A DNA stretch of 64,000 nucleotides from Dromaius novaehollandiae (GCF_036370855.1 NW_026991412.1:124001-188000); one strand, 5' to 3'; shown: positions 12,301 through 24,911, numbered from the stretch's first letter. Notes: a model not told the origin generated them from the sequence alone. Translations and numbers: made by a program.

Positions 12301-15300
12301 TACTGCTTGTGCTTCGGGTCTCTGACATCTCAGACAAGTCCCCCAAAACTCAAAGAACACCAGCAATGACACGGGGATATATGTCAAAGGGATAGAGTGG
12401 CAGGTTTGGAACTGGAGATCCAGGACTCTTGTTGAGAGCAGATCTTTCCAAACAGATGCTCTGTCCCAGTAAGCTCCGGTTCAGAGGAGGGCGGGAGCTA
12501 GCTCTAGACTAATTGTCCCGACACCGAGCATTCACAGCTCCTACCTGAGGGCTGGTTCTGTACTGGCACAGGATGTTCTCTACAATGTCCGTCTCGACCC
12601 GGGCAAGAAGCTGCTGCTTGGGTGCATGGAGTGCTATTTTACTGTAGATGAGCATGACAGCAGCAGCTGTCTTTGCTCCGTTCTCCTTCTGGTGCTCCTG
12701 GAAAATTGGGAAAGTCAGGAGGATTCAGTCGAGCCTCTTCATTTTACCTTAGACTTCCCCTTTGCTTCTAGCTGAGAAACTGCCTCCAAACAGGTACGAG
12801 CTTGCCTTTTTCATCCACACTTCTCAAAACATTTCACCAAGTAACTCTTCAATGCCTCCGTTAACTCTCTGGGAGAGAGCTGTTCTCCCTCCCACTGTCT
12901 CCCTCTCTTGTGTCTAAGAGCTGGAACTCTTAGACAAAGGAGGGCTGAAGTGCAGAACCTCCTTCCTTGACAGCACCAGGAGTTTGAGCACTGCCCATTG
13001 ACCATCCCTCATTTCCATTTGCCAGCTGAACTGAAACCACACCCAACACTGTTCCAATGGCCAGTTGCTGTTTGTTGCCACTGCTGGGGAATTTTGATCC
13101 ATGACTTTGTAATGGGATCTGTCCTGAAGACGCCTGAAGCACCAGAACTCCTGGCTACAGGCTTCCGGCAGTTCTTACACAAGCAAAGAAAGCCAAGACA
13201 ACAGAGAAAACCTGCTTCCCTTACCTTCTGGAGGGTGAAGACCCTAGGAAGTCTCCTATTCTCCCCAGCAGCAGCAAAGTCGTGGACTGTCTTCAAGGCC
13301 AGGTCGAAGTGGCCCTCAGCAGAGGATGCTAACACCGAAATCGGTCCCTGCAACACAAGGGAAAGAGTGAGTCTGTTTCCATCCCACACATTCATCCCTT
13401 TCAAGCTTTCAAGCATATTGCCTGAGGGAATCAGCAGGAAAAAGCTCCAAGTCAGGCAACGAGATCCAAGCTGCCGAGGGAAAACTGGAGAGCGCAGGGA
13501 TAGAGAGCACCCACCTCTCTCTCAGAAGGTTCCAGACGTCTGACTCTTTCCAAGTAGCTCTGCAGCTGTTCTTCAATGTAGCTGATGTTCTGAGACGCTG
13601 CCAGTGCTCCCCCCACAGCCTTATAGAGGAAATTCTGAAAGAGAAGAGGCCAGCGCGAAGAGGTTGCTAACACAGCAACCTGTCATCACTGGAGAAGCGG
13701 AACACCCAGCTACCACCCCATCTCAAGGACCAAGAGACAGCCAAGGCACCAAGACTACAAAAACAGCCCATTTCTTGGCCCAATCCAGTTACCAGCTCTA
13801 TACAGAGAATTAAAGGAAGAAAAAAAAAAAAGACATTATGTAGGGCTGAGAATAGGAAGCAGTGAAAAGCAACTGTATTGAAAAAAACCATGCAGGGAGA
13901 GAAGCATCCTGTGGCTCTGCCACCAAACCTCTCAAGGAAGAAAAGTAAAGACCAAGTCTTAGCAGAGGACCAACCTTCTCCTTGGAAAAGTTTGGATAGT
14001 GGGCCATCTGCTGAGTTAACTCGCCATTCAGCTTCATATTCCAGGTCTCATTCTTTATGGCTTCCAGAGATGTTCTCAGGAACTATGGAGAAAACAAAAA
14101 GTGAAGCAAATGCTTCCTCAGGTTTTGTCAAGGTCTTTCTCTCATTCCAGTGTAACAAGAAGGTGTCTGGGGACAGCTCACACTACGGATAATCCATCTT
14201 CCCTTCCCACCCCTTTAATCTGCCCCAGACCCTTCTTCCAATATGCAGCTAAGATCCTTCTGGGTCTCAGGAAACTATAGAGAAAGAGGCAGTGGCGCTT
14301 TTAGGACAACAGGCCCAAGTTCTGGGAGAGGACAGGCTTGCCCAAAACCTCACTGCCAAGACCCCACCTCCCAGCTGTCATAAAAGAACTCTGTACCTGC
14401 AGCAGACGGCACTCCCATTCTGCATAGTCCAGGGAGCTCTCATCTTTTCCTGGGAAACAAGAGGACACAACAGCAGGTCATCTGATTACAGTGAGCCCAA
14501 AAGAAGCATCCACACGTCTCCTTTGGAAGCAAAAAGTCCAGCATTCCCAGGCTACCAGCTCCCAGAATGTACCTGTTCTGTCAGGGCTCAAAGGCAGCTA
14601 CTCCACCAGCCCCTTTGTGAGTCCAAATGCATAAGGTATGTCCAAGTCCCATTTGTTCAGGACCATGGAATCAACGCTGGGGAATACTGACTGCTGGTCA
14701 AAGCAGCTGTCTATTTCCTCACAGGAAGAAAAATGAGGCAGAAGGGCCTTTCACAACCAGCTGGAGCTTAGTGCAAGAGAGAACTGCCACTGCCAAGCTG
14801 GACTCGACTGGTGACTCTGAGCTTCCAAGGAGAGGGCAGTGCCACAAAATCTCCTCAAGGGGGAATGTAACCACTCACAAACACTGTCCAAGCAAGGGTG
14901 GGAGGATGCTGCCAGAGCCTGCCATTCTGATGCAATATGCCAGGCTAAAGCCCACACAGGGATCAGATTATTTCAGGAGCATTACTTCTCTCAGCTGTCA
15001 GTTCCAGCTCCCTGGAACTGGGAGGGATGAAGAACAAGACAGCTTTAAGACACTCAAGGGCTCCGTTGTCCTCAGGCACTCTGGGGACCTGCCTTTTCCT
15101 GACTTCCCTTCTGTCCTCTTCAAATCAATCCCCTCCCAGCGGACACTTTACCTTCAAGGTACTGCAGCAAGGAAGGGATCTGGGCCATCCAGGGAATCCC
15201 CACCGCTCTGTGAATTGCCCTGTGAAGGGTCTTCAGCAGCTGCAGGGCAACAGCTCCATGGCCACCTCCTTCATAAGGAGAGCAAGCAAGCACCTGGAAG

Positions 15301-18300
15301 AGGGAAGGAGAGAGAATTAGAGCTCCAGCCTGACAGAGGAACAGCAGTTTGTCTGAGAAAGGAGAGGGGCTTTGCAGGTGCCATGGCAGGCAGCACACAG
15401 CAGAACTGCTTCTCTTTTTGCACTGCCTCCCTGAGGAATGGCGCGTCCTTGCTATTCGAGAGGTCCACACTGGGAATGCCCAGGCAGTCCTTGGAGGGCA
15501 AGACGCCCTCCAGCAGGCTTGTTCCTCCCTGAAGGCTGCAAGCATCTGCCTTGAAAGCAGTCTCCATCCGGAGCTCTCCCCCTTTCCCTTGGTCAGGAAA
15601 ACTCTGCCCCGAGGAGTCCCCAACTACTCACCAGGAGACGTACCAGCAGAGCCTGGGGAGTTGGCAGTTTGGCTGGAAAGAGAAAGAAAGATCCATTTCA
15701 GCAGGCCAAGTCCCACACAAGATGATCACCCGTCCATCCCAGGCAAAGCCTCCAGGACAGGACTGAAGGGGCCTGATAATCTGCTGATAAATTTGCCTTC
15801 CCCCAGCTTTTCCCATCTTAGGGTATCCATGCAATTAACGTGCCGAAAGGAAGGTAACTCCCCAGCACTGCCAGCAAGGAGTCCTCCATTTTACAGGGAG
15901 AATGCTGAGAAATGAAGAGCAAAGCATTTTCTCTGGGAAATGCAGAGGAAATTTCCACAAAGGAAATACAGGGCAGGACTCCCTGTCACCTAGCAGAAGG
16001 GCAAGGCTGTGCTGTTCACTCTTCCCAGCCTCCCAGTTGGGTCTGCCAGGGGACAGAGACACACACAGGCTCAGCCTGTCCACCTGACAGAGCAGGACAG
16101 AATACTTTGGAAGTTTCTCTCTTTTACCGCGTTCTTGGTAGCACAGGTAATTGGGTTCCTCCTTCTCTTCTGCTCTCTCCTGTCTCTCCACGAGCTCCCT
16201 GAGGCAGCGGGAGAGTGGGACCAGAGTGCCAGTGTACTGAGCTGGCACTACGAACTGGAGGAGCCTTGGCCATAGGAGCTGCAGAGCAAAATACAGCAAT
16301 TCAGCACGTCATTCTTTCCATCCCTTCAACTCCTGTTTTCATAGTGGCTGTCCTCTGTGGCTATGACCCAGCCCCTCCACTGTTAGCCCTCTCCAGGGCA
16401 TTACTTCATGTCTCTCCCACCCTTTCTCTTCTGTCTCTCTTCCTTCTAGTCCACTGTCCTAATCCCCACTTGAGCCCATCTCTTGGACTGTTATTCACAA
16501 GGCTTCATTTCCCCTCTCCTCCGACAAGACATTCTGGTAGCCCCGTGCTCGGAAGAGCTTGTCAGCAGGGAGGGGGAGGGCTAGAAGAAGGTATCCTCAA
16601 GGCAAGGAGTAGCACCAGGTGGTGGGATGACTTACTCTTGTCATGCCGCTTGCTGAGACGTCCAGGGTGTCGAGGACATGTAAGCAGAGAGTTTGAAGCG
16701 CGGTCTCTGCCACTGCTTCCCTCTCAGAGAGGTTTCCTGTCTCCTGCAAGACACAAGTTTGAAAACACTCCCATCAGCTACTGTTTCTTCAGGAAGAGGC
16801 TAGAGGCTTCAGTAGGAGACTTGGCTTTTGCTTTGGGAGCACAGGTCACCTGAGGTAAGACAATGGGAAATCCTATAGTAGGGGTCACATCCTGGACTGC
16901 AAGGAAAACTACACAGAATGCAGAGAGAGCAACTGCCTGTTTGCAATTACCCAACCAATGGGGGTAAATGGTTTATTCGCGACAGCAGATGCTCAATGGC
17001 CCGAGCTCTGTTTTAATGACACCAAAGAAACGCTCTTCAGAGGAGTTCTGCTCAATTCCTGCACTGAAAGGAGAGCAGAACTGGCCCCAAGGACAAGGAA
17101 GAGGAGGTGGGAGTTCTTGACACGCTTCTCCTTACAAATGCAGCCTTCAGGAGCCTCACAGCAAATGACTGAACAAGAGGAAAGGCACAGCCAAAGCCAA
17201 GAGTTTCACCAAGTCCTTGTTCTGGTGAGCCACCTACAAGGAGTCATTCCCTGTGGACCTGGCTGGCAACACCTAAGAAAGAGGTGCCTGTGGTCCCTTT
17301 GTTTCCAGAAAGCACACAGGGCCCGAAAGCACTGCATGGAGGGCAGGACAGGTTCGGACAGAAATATGGAGGACAAGGAAAGAACTGGAGAGCTTTTCCG
17401 GCTTGTCCTGCTTAGCCCACAATTTCTGTCTTTTGCTGATCATCCATCAGCAGTTCAGAAAAGACTTGTCCACCTTTGTATCCTGCTGAGAATCCACTTT
17501 TCCAGGGTGGCTTTTGCCAAGCAGTTTTGCTGAAATCCCTGGCAGCACCACTGCTCTTTTCTTACTCTCCCACGGTGCCTCCCATTGCATGACATGGTGG
17601 TGTAGCACCACAGCCGCACCCTTGACAGCAACAGAGAGACCCACGATTCAAGTCGGTTGGGATGCTGATGAGGTCATGGCACCAGGCACTCAAGGGCTGC
17701 TGCTTGGGGGCCTCCACATTTTCAGGGAAGCTCAGTGCAGTAGTCAGTGGACAAAAGGCACAAAACAAAGCCCCAAATGTCACATTCTCCTCTTACCAGT
17801 CTGCTGGTGGCCCGACTGAACTCCCTGAAAACATAGGCCACCAGACCCCAGGCCGAACAGTTCTCGACACCAGAGCTGAACAGTTCCTTGATGAAACCAA
17901 GAACAGCCACCTTCACCTGCCGGGGAGGAGATTGCAAACAAGAGTAACCATGAGTCCTTCTCTCCGAAGCAGGAAACATATGCCTAGGCTAGATCCAAAC
18001 TGCGTAGGGAAATGCTTCCCCTGTCACTCATCAGGCTACCATCCCTTCCCCAGCCACCTCACCTTACTCCGGTGGTCTCCAAAGACAGTTTCCACTGCCT
18101 TGACAACCAGGAACATGTTCTTTCTTATCGCCATTGCTGAAAGGAAGTACAGGTACGTTGAGGCAGAGCCCACCCCTCCAAAAGAGCACTGTCAAAATGT
18201 CTCTGCTTTCTCATGGACAGCTAGACAGAAAGCACGGGGCCAAAATCTGACTTCAGGGGAAGCAGCAGAAGCCAGGAGCAACAGGGACTGCCTAACACAG

Positions 18301-21300
18301 AGAGTTAGAAAAATGGGATCCACACTGGAATTCACTACTCTTTATGCTCGGAGTGTTACTGAGCTTCAGCTGTCACCCCTGACGAAGCGTGGTCAATAAC
18401 TATCCAGACAGACTGCTCGGCTGGGTTTGATACGGTTGGAGACTACAATTCATTTGGGTAACATAGTCTTTGTAAGCACCCACGCATTTCTGTGCTTCAC
18501 CCTTTCTCAGCTGAAACATGGTAAGGTGCTTGGTCCACACTAAGCGTGTGCCCTCCATGGATTTTGACAAGGCTGCTGGCCTGTTTCTCAGAGCTGAAGG
18601 GGACTCGGGCGACTTCTGAGATACCTCAGGGAGTGTGCACTTCTTGTGCACTCAGGTTGCAGAGGAGTCTGGTCTACCACAGCCCAACTGCACAGCCTGA
18701 ACACCTCCTCTGATCAGGCTCTGGCAGTTCATGGCTTCAGCTCTTGGCTGTTTCTGCTCGTAGTCCCTCAGCCAAAGTACATCATTCCTCCTATTTTCTT
18801 CCTAGTGTTACTTACAGTCACAATGAACAAAGAATCTCAGCAGAGACAGGGCTGCTATTCTAGAAGCCTCGTTCTCAGCCTCCAGTTGTGAGTACAGAAA
18901 CTCCATGGTCTCCTCAGGGAAGCTTCGGGCTGGAGGGAAGAAATCATGTTCTAGGTTAACAATCAAGCTCTTCTCCCATTGCAGAGCTTTCAAAGAAACC
19001 ACAGCCAAATTCTGTTTTCTCCTTACCTAGTAGCAGCATGCAGTGGCACAGCTCTGTTTTATGGCCAATGCGGTGCTTCTTGGTCACATCCGAGAGCTGT
19101 GGGAATGAGGTACGTTTTAGGATCAGTCTTGAGAGAGACTGAAAAGAATCGCTCCTATGAGGTCTTGTCTCCCTGGGGACTCACAGGGAAAGATGCCATT
19201 CAAGAAGGACAGTGCTCTGTCCTCTCAAAGCTGTCTTCTGCTTCCCCCCCACCCTTCTGTCTCTCTGGAACTCTACGGAGAGGCCAGAGATGAGCTTGTG
19301 CTCTGACAGACAGCTTCTAGATCCTGGAGTCAGAGATGAACACCTTCCTGAGCGTCTTGTCAGCTCCACTCTAACGCTCCAGAGGGAGTTTGAGCCTACG
19401 ACAGGGGACCCACAGCCAAAACAAAGGCTACGCCCTAGAGGCAAGAGCAACCTTTGAGTTCCAGTCAGTTCCGCAGCAGCAAAAGGCCGTTAGGATACAA
19501 GGGCTGGCTGGGATTCCAAGGCTCAGCTTCAGCTCTCTGGGCTCCAGATTCCTCCTGCTCTCTGCCCGAGCAGGAAACTCCTTTGTGAACTGAGCTGTCC
19601 CTGGAACCAGGCAAAGCAGCCCTGGAAAAGTCCGTGGGCACCTGGCCGGAATGGGGGCCTCAACAGCTGTATGGACCTGACTGCAAGGTATGAGAAAAGC
19701 CCAAAGGAGGGAAACTCTGCCCTGCCACCCCATGGGTCTTTCCTGCCAACCAGAGGCAGACCTGCTAACCCAGAGGGAAGTGCAAGATGTTCAGCCCCTG
19801 CTTACCTGGTTGTGCACAACAATGCAGATGATAAAAACTCTTTCCCTGGGGATAAAGGGCTCAGTTTTCTCCACAGCTTCCAAGAAATGCCTGAGACGCT
19901 ACAAGAAAAAGTGAAAACGAGAGGGTGGCTTGTGAGTGAGAGCAGCTCATTAACACAGGACAGCATGCCTCCACAGTTGGCTGTTCTCTGCCCTGAAAAA
20001 ACAGGCAGTATCAAGCCTCCCCCTCCATCTGTGTGCGACTGTCTTGGCTTCTTCTCTAACAGGTTCCCAGCTCCTCCAGGAACTCCCACAGCTCCCTGAT
20101 CCCAGCACACACTCACCCTGACCCATGCAGCCACATCGTATCTTGCCAGACACCTCACCTTGGTCACGTGAAAACCATCTTGGACCTCTTCATACTGGTC
20201 CAAGAGCCAGCAGAGCTGGTCGCACACATGCCCTTGATACTCTTCCTGATGAAGGAGGAGGCCCATCATAGCTGCCACAGCCCTGATGATGTCCTCCTTG
20301 AGCTGCACACAAGGAAGACAGAAGACCTTTGTTTGCTCCGACTGAAGCTCTGCTCTAGGAGGCAGCATCCCCCAGACACAAACTTCCCCCTTCCCAAAGA
20401 CGGCCATTTCCCAGCTTCCTCTGGAGGAAACGGTCTTGCTCGAGAAGAGAGAGAACATTTCCCCTCTTCTAAACCCAAGACCCTTGGGGCTCAAAGGCCA
20501 CTGGAATTTGGCTGGTTCCCAGCGGCGGTTCTCCAGACCCGGCCTGGCCTCACTAGTTCATCGCGAGGCTGCAAAGCGGGACTCCAGGCACACTGCCTGT
20601 TGGCCCACAGCATTTCCACACTGTCGAGCTGCAGCAGGCTCCCAGCTCTAGACAACGCCTCAACGACCTGCTTCCTCCCTGGAAAGCACTTCTCCTGACG
20701 TGACACCACTGTTCCCCAGAAAGACAGGTGAACTCCAGCATTGCAGCTGCTGCTGCTAAAGGGCCACAAAGGCAGCCAGTCTCACCTCCTTCTCTTCACA
20801 GTCCAGCCAGTTTCTGACCACGTAGCAGAAGAAAGGGTATGTCTTCTCACAAAGCTGGGCTTCCCCTATTCGAGGGAAGGAGCACTTTGCCCAGTCTTGG
20901 AAGTAAACAGTCACCCCTTTCGACCACGTTTCCAGAACTGCATGAAAGATGGGGAGAAAGGTCACTCTGTCAAGTATGTCCCAGAGAGAAGAGTTTGCAT
21001 TATCACTCCAGCCTGTCTCAAACTGCCGTCCCATGCTCATCAGCACTTAGCTCCAGAGCAGTTTTGGGTTCTGGGGCAGGCGTGAAATGTTTGAAAATGC
21101 CTTCCTTGAAATGCTAAGCTGTTTCTCTCCTCCCTCTTCTCCTCCTTGTTCCTGCTAGTCCTTTTTCCCCCCTCCAAGATTAGCTGTTGAGTAGTAAAAT
21201 TAGCTGAGTAGTAAAACTCCAACAACTCCATTCCCTTCCTGGCCACAGCCATCTCCTGAGCTTTAGACATTCTTTTATGTTGTACAGACTGTTTGGAGCT

Positions 21301-24300
21301 TTAAAGGGCTGGAGCTCCCTAGAGGTTCAGAACCTGCAGTAGCAGCTTGAGAGAGAAGAGACTTGGGTGCCGACTGCCGCTCACTAACTTCCCCTTCCCT
21401 CTGCATCCCAGTGCAGCCCTGGCACTAGAGGTGGACACTTACCAGCACAGAAGGCTTGCTTCATCCTGCTGCTCTGTACTTGCCCCAGCATGGTGTACAT
21501 GACATTCCAGGTCATTTCCAGAAACGGGATGCAGCTCAGTGCTGCAGAGAAGGGCAGAGGGAAAGCAAACAACCTGCTGTCAGGAAAGCTGTTCAGCAAG
21601 GGTGCCCTTCCCCGAGGGATGGGAGCAGGGAAGCCCTTCAGGGTGGGACTGGAAGCAGAGTGGAGCAGAACTCCGCTAGGCTGGGTCTTCCCACGGTCCC
21701 ATCCTTAGGGCACTTAGCTCAGGGGACAAAGCCACCACTTCCGACTGCTCCCAGGCAGCAAAAGATGTGGAAGCCATAACCCTGTAGCCCTCCCATATTC
21801 CAACAACCGAAACCCTTCTCCCGCTGCTCAAAGAAGCCAGCACCAAAGCATGCAGCCCAAGTTGCCGTACCATAGCTCGTGGCCAGTTTGCTGAGGGTTA
21901 TAAAAACAAATTCCTGAGGGATATCCTCCACAGGCTTCAGATGACGCTGTAGCTCTTCCATGACTTGTAGGAAGTGAGAGCGGGCCAGGGAGACCAGGAT
22001 GTCACTTGCTGCTCTTTGCACGACATCCGTTACACCCTACAAAAGGACCATGAAGGAAAACCATCAACACAGGAAAGACTGAGGCAGCGGGGCAGATGGA
22101 ACTAGCCAACGATGGCTGTATGACTTCAGCTCTACATTTCCATGTTGAAGGGAAGAGTGAGAGAAACGTCATCTCTCCAGAGAGATCCATCAGTGATAAA
22201 TATTCCCTGCCTTGTTTGGCTGCCACCGCTTTGCCCCTTTGTGAAAGGTAAGCAGTTCAGCAGTCCTAAACTTGTTGGTCAAGAAAGAGTTTGACCATTT
22301 GCCCTTCTGTGCTACTGCTGCCTCTCCCTTCCCTTTGTGACAGCGGGAGAATAGGAACAGAGAAGCTCCCAGAAGGCTCCAGCAACGAACACGCTCCACA
22401 CAGAAGGCCAGATGGAATATTGGGTACAGCAGGGAAGGGACTGGCACTTCGCCATGCCTCTTCCTCAAAGCAGGATGACTACCTAAGAACGGTAATCCAA
22501 TGGCCAACCGTGTGGAAGCAGGCTGAGTTTCTGCCTCCCTGCCTGGAGCCTTTCCCTTCAGCACAGACATGCTTGTTACAGCAGTCGTGGGCCTGCTTGC
22601 CTCAGCTGCAGCCAAAGGCCCAGTGCCACTTTACACAGGGCAGCTACTTCAGAGGTTGCACCTGCTCAAGAGCTTGGCTGGATATGGCCCTTTCCCTCAA
22701 GGAGTCAGCTGCCCTGAGGAAGAGTCTCCCATAGTGGGATCTGGGGACTGTCATTGGTTCTTAAGGCAAAGGGGAGATCTTTGGTGTCATGCTATAGCTT
22801 TCCAGACAACAGGGCTCTAGGCAGGATGCTTTGACTAGTTTCGAAGAGAACAAGCTTGCCACTCTCAAATCCCTTGAAGCCAATGTTATTAATTGGCTTA
22901 ACAGATCTCTCTCCAAATGGTCGCCATCTTCCTGGAGGATTCTCCCCAGTTCCTGGTAAATTTCTACCCGATTACCCTGAGGACAAATCAGAACAGGGAA
23001 CATCTGAACTTCTTTCTCCTTGATGACCAGGATGTCGTAGAGCACTTGGTCCGTACAGCCTTCCCAAACGGCATCATGCAGACAGCTCCATTTCGAGGAT
23101 CTAGTCCTAGAAAGTAGCTGAGTGACCAGCCTCACAAGGAAGTGTTTCGCCAAACGGAGGATCCACCCATTGCTCTGGTAAGGATCTCCCCAACTTCACA
23201 GCTCCCTCCACTCTGCTGGATATTCTGCAACCACACAGTTGCTGCCCCAAAGAGCTCATAGCTCCTCTAGACCAAACAAAGTGCCGGGGGCAAAAGGAAT
23301 ACACGGGACAATGGCATTTCCAGACTTCCTTGGTAGGGCCTGACTCACAGGCTTCCCCCGGCTCCTTAGGGAAGTTCCTGGGGTAACTTTTGTGGATCAT
23401 ACCGGGAGATCTGCCTTCCCTGCACAGATTGGTTCTCAAATTATGTTTATGTTTCACTGTCTTTGAGAAGTCGACAAAGATCAAAGCATGGTCGGAGCCG
23501 CAGACAGCAGCCCAGACAGAGAGGTGGCCGGGGGCTTAGGGTGGGTGTAGGACTACTGCTGCGCTCAGGAAGTTTTCAGAGAATATGTCGACAAAAGGAG
23601 GAAGCCTGGGGAGAGCAAATGACCAGAAGGTTGGCCGTGTCCTCTACTGCACTCCTGCCTTCTGTGAGAAAGGATGATGTGCAGTAGCATTGTCTCCTAA
23701 TGACTGGCAAAAATTGCATTTCTGTGATGCGGTGTTTGCAGGAGAGTGCATTTACCATGTGGCAAGAGCACATCCCCTGGTGCCTGAGCCAGGCACGTTC
23801 GGAATCCAAGTGCTTGAATTCAGGCGGAATCCACTGAAACTGCCACTCCCTTACCTCATTTTCCTGCAGTTGGCACAGAAAGGAGACCACAGAGCCAGGC
23901 AAGGTGTTGGTGGCTGCAGGAGGAGACTCTGCATCCACGCCTCCATCCTCAGGCTCCTCAGGTCTCACCCGGGAAGCTCTTTTAGTCAAGCGACCTGGAA
24001 GGAAACAAGCTGAGGATTACCTGCCCTCAGGTATTAGCATCAGGCTGGGTCAAACGGCTCCCCAGCCTTCAGGGAAATTCCTCCCCTCACTGCTAACACC
24101 AGAAGACCAGCTGGTTTGCAGCAGGTGCCTCTATTACCCAGCCAAAGGTGGGCGTATTGGAGCCACCAGATTCAGGCAGGCAGGCCTGACGTCTGGTAGA
24201 TGGCATCAAAGTTGTCTGCAGTGTGCCGAGGAGACACAGCAGAAAAACGACTCTGCCTTGGTTGCTTCCTTTCCCTTCCCTCCGAGGGATTTTGTGGATG

Positions 24301-24899
24301 AGTTCCTTGGGTGAGAAGTTCACAGCAGGAGGATCCAGGTCGAGATCAGGCATTTAGAAATCGAGCAGAGGACAGCCCCGAACGGGAGGAGCTCTGTGGG
24401 CCTGCCATAAAGAACTGAGGAGTGGCCCTTACCCCACCACAATCGTAATCTCTTCATCTCAGAAGGAATTCCTTCCGGACAGCAGTGCTCGCTCCAGCTA
24501 CCTCCTCACAGGTGAAGGAGCAAGCCACTGAAGACCCCACCTCCCCAGACGCCTGGGCGGGCAGCCAAGGCCATTGTGACACCCCCGCGTCCCACGCACA
24601 CCTCACAGACGTCTGCTGACCGCTGCGGGCTGGTGTCCCAGGCAGTCCCTCCCTTGGGGGATGGCACCAGAGGTGGGCACGGGCTCAGGAGCAGGCTCCT
24701 TGCCCTCCCACAAAGCCACTTTTCCCCATCTCGCTCAGTCACTCGTTCGTGGGTCTTACTTCTGGAGTGGTCAGGAGTATGGACGGTATCTGCGCGTCTT
24801 CTCACACCTCCTTTTCTGTTCAATTGGCATTTTCCAGCGACCGGAGATGGAGTGGTCACCTGGGCTGATGGGCTCTTTTCTTTCTTTCTTTTCTGCCAT
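242..24899 (-). CDS. MROH-like: MROH-like HEAT-repeat protein gene, copy A (3' end runs off the window)
   Basis: Gene of the maestro HEAT-like repeat family, whose members are long alpha-helical solenoids of HEAT repeats. The exact paralogue (bird databases use MROH1, 2B and 7 names loosely) is not resolved. I placed 40 coding exons by minus-strand GT/AG splice sites and reading phase; they are listed in the three block entries. Every junction keeps phase. With the last exon, seen only in copy B, the frame is about 1,694 codons, close to the roughly 1,600-1,700 residues of MROH1/2. Family hallmarks are CYHPEAVTNSLLQRHLPMD, NTWAFLENP, RRMAVRGLGNLASGAPEK and LSALAKVVAELGEKDIG. The start is the ATG at 24,899-24,897 (MAEKKERKEPISPG), with A at -3 and G at +4. 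The last exon should lie about 310-420 bases left of base 1. No signal peptide or membrane segment is obvious. Function is not established for the family; mouse MROH2B is a sperm protein that interacts with PKA. Confidence 0.88.
9714..19898 (-). CDS. MROH-like: Copy A, central coding exons (residues about 352-1020)
   Basis: Exons in transcription order: 19898-19806, 19096-19027, 18929-18816, 18136-18063, 17916-17797, 16743-16636, 16278-16128, 15672-15632, 15293-15152, 14449-14397, 14082-13975, 13634-13515, 13347-13225, 12697-12545, 11730-11608, 11243-11164, 10679-10547, 10400-10308, 9818-9714. Typical segments are RLRHFLEAVEKTEPFIPRE, LSDVTKKHRIGHKTELCHC, FPEETMEFLYSQLEAENEAS, GLVAYVFREFSRATSRL, VETDIVENILCQYRTSPQ, ELKLALIQSVTEVSCALQ, YRAILAVEHLSKIKPSLT and ERERALYACTHLLKTYTERL. 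These are HEAT-like helix pairs, with short acidic linkers such as EQTKEGEAADDAEHAE. For the exon at 9714-9818 I chose the acceptor at 9819 rather than the AG 17 bases upstream, because only this one keeps phase with its neighbour. All junctions are in phase and no stop was seen. Confidence 0.85.
9864..9892 (+). repeat. (CA)n microsatellite, unit A
   Basis: CA dinucleotide run with one interruption (ACTCAC), in the intron just upstream, on the minus strand, of the exon at 9714-9818. Its length is the same in the second copy at 53,718-53,746. Confidence 0.9.
10883..10910 (+). repeat. (CCAG)7 microsatellite, unit A
   Basis: Seven tandem CCAG units in the intron between the coding exons at 11,164-11,243 and 10,547-10,679. 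The partner tract in unit B has eleven units; this is the largest difference between the two copies. Confidence 0.95.
20159..24899 (-). CDS. MROH-like: Copy A, N-terminal coding exons (residues 1 to about 351)
   Basis: Exons in transcription order: 24899-24860, 23994-23855, 23174-22863, 22036-21871, 21541-21443, 20937-20786, 20302-20159. The first carries only 13 codons plus one base, and joins in phase to GRLTKRASRV. The second is acidic and low-complexity (EEPEDGGVDAESPPA), then VVSFLCQLQENE. The third begins the helical array (LRLAKHFLVRLVTQLL, YQELGRILQEDGDHLERDLL). Next come SDILVSLARSHFLQVMEEL, EFVFITLSKLATSY, CIPFLEMTWNVMYTMLGQV, WSKGVTVYFQDWAKCSFPRI and IIRAVAAMMGLLLHQEEYQ, the N-terminal MROH2B-type HEAT block. 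Donors and acceptors are clear except the weak donor of the third exon (AGA|GTGGCA). Only copy A has this part in the window; in copy B it lies past base 64,000. Confidence 0.83.
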
Positions 24900-24911
24900 G
24901 ATGTCGATGCC
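24860..24911 (-). promoter_or_regulatory. Start-codon exon with an upstream splice acceptor
   Basis: On the minus strand a pyrimidine run followed by CTGAG ends at 24,912, giving a good acceptor just 12 bases before the ATG at 24,897-24,899. This predicts a short exon holding 12 bases of 5' UTR and 13 codons, and one or more upstream non-coding exons, plausibly starting in the CpG island at 26-27 kb. The donor is CCCAG|GTGACC at 24,859. Phase at this donor fits the next exon exactly. That first exon and the transcription start were not located. Confidence 0.6.

Larger units (their letters stand above)
1..20128 (+). repeat. Near-identical direct duplication, unit A
   Basis: This stretch recurs at 43,855-63,988 in the same orientation. 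It starts before base 1, so the left edge of the duplicated unit is not visible. By eye I found five substitutions: 5350 C/T, 9006 A/G, 11033 A/T, 19440 G/A and 19670 T/C (A/B). The CCAG tract at 10,883 is 16 bases shorter than in unit B. All the differences are intronic. Identity is above 99.9 percent in introns and exons alike. Confidence 0.97.

Noticed and set aside
14627-15532. Plus-strand open frame of 301 codons (and its copy at 58,497-59,402)
   Set aside because: It overlaps well-supported minus-strand MROH exons at 15,152-15,293 and their GC-rich introns, and shows no known motif; it is a shadow frame.
17612-17740. Extra minus-strand exon with LSFPENVEAPKQQPLSAWC
   Set aside because: The neighbouring exons at 17,797-17,916 and 16,636-16,743 already join in phase with a family-like protein, and no convincing acceptor and donor pair bounds it.
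20103-20158. Six-base difference between copies read as a loss of two codons at a splice donor
   Set aside because: The exon ends at 20,159 with a clear GTGAGG donor, so the change at 20,129-20,140 is intronic.
24093-24353. Alternative start exon beginning MPDLDLDPPAV
   Set aside because: No good donor gives the one-base phase needed by the exon at 23,855-23,994; the ATG at 24,899 does, with a proper donor and acceptor.
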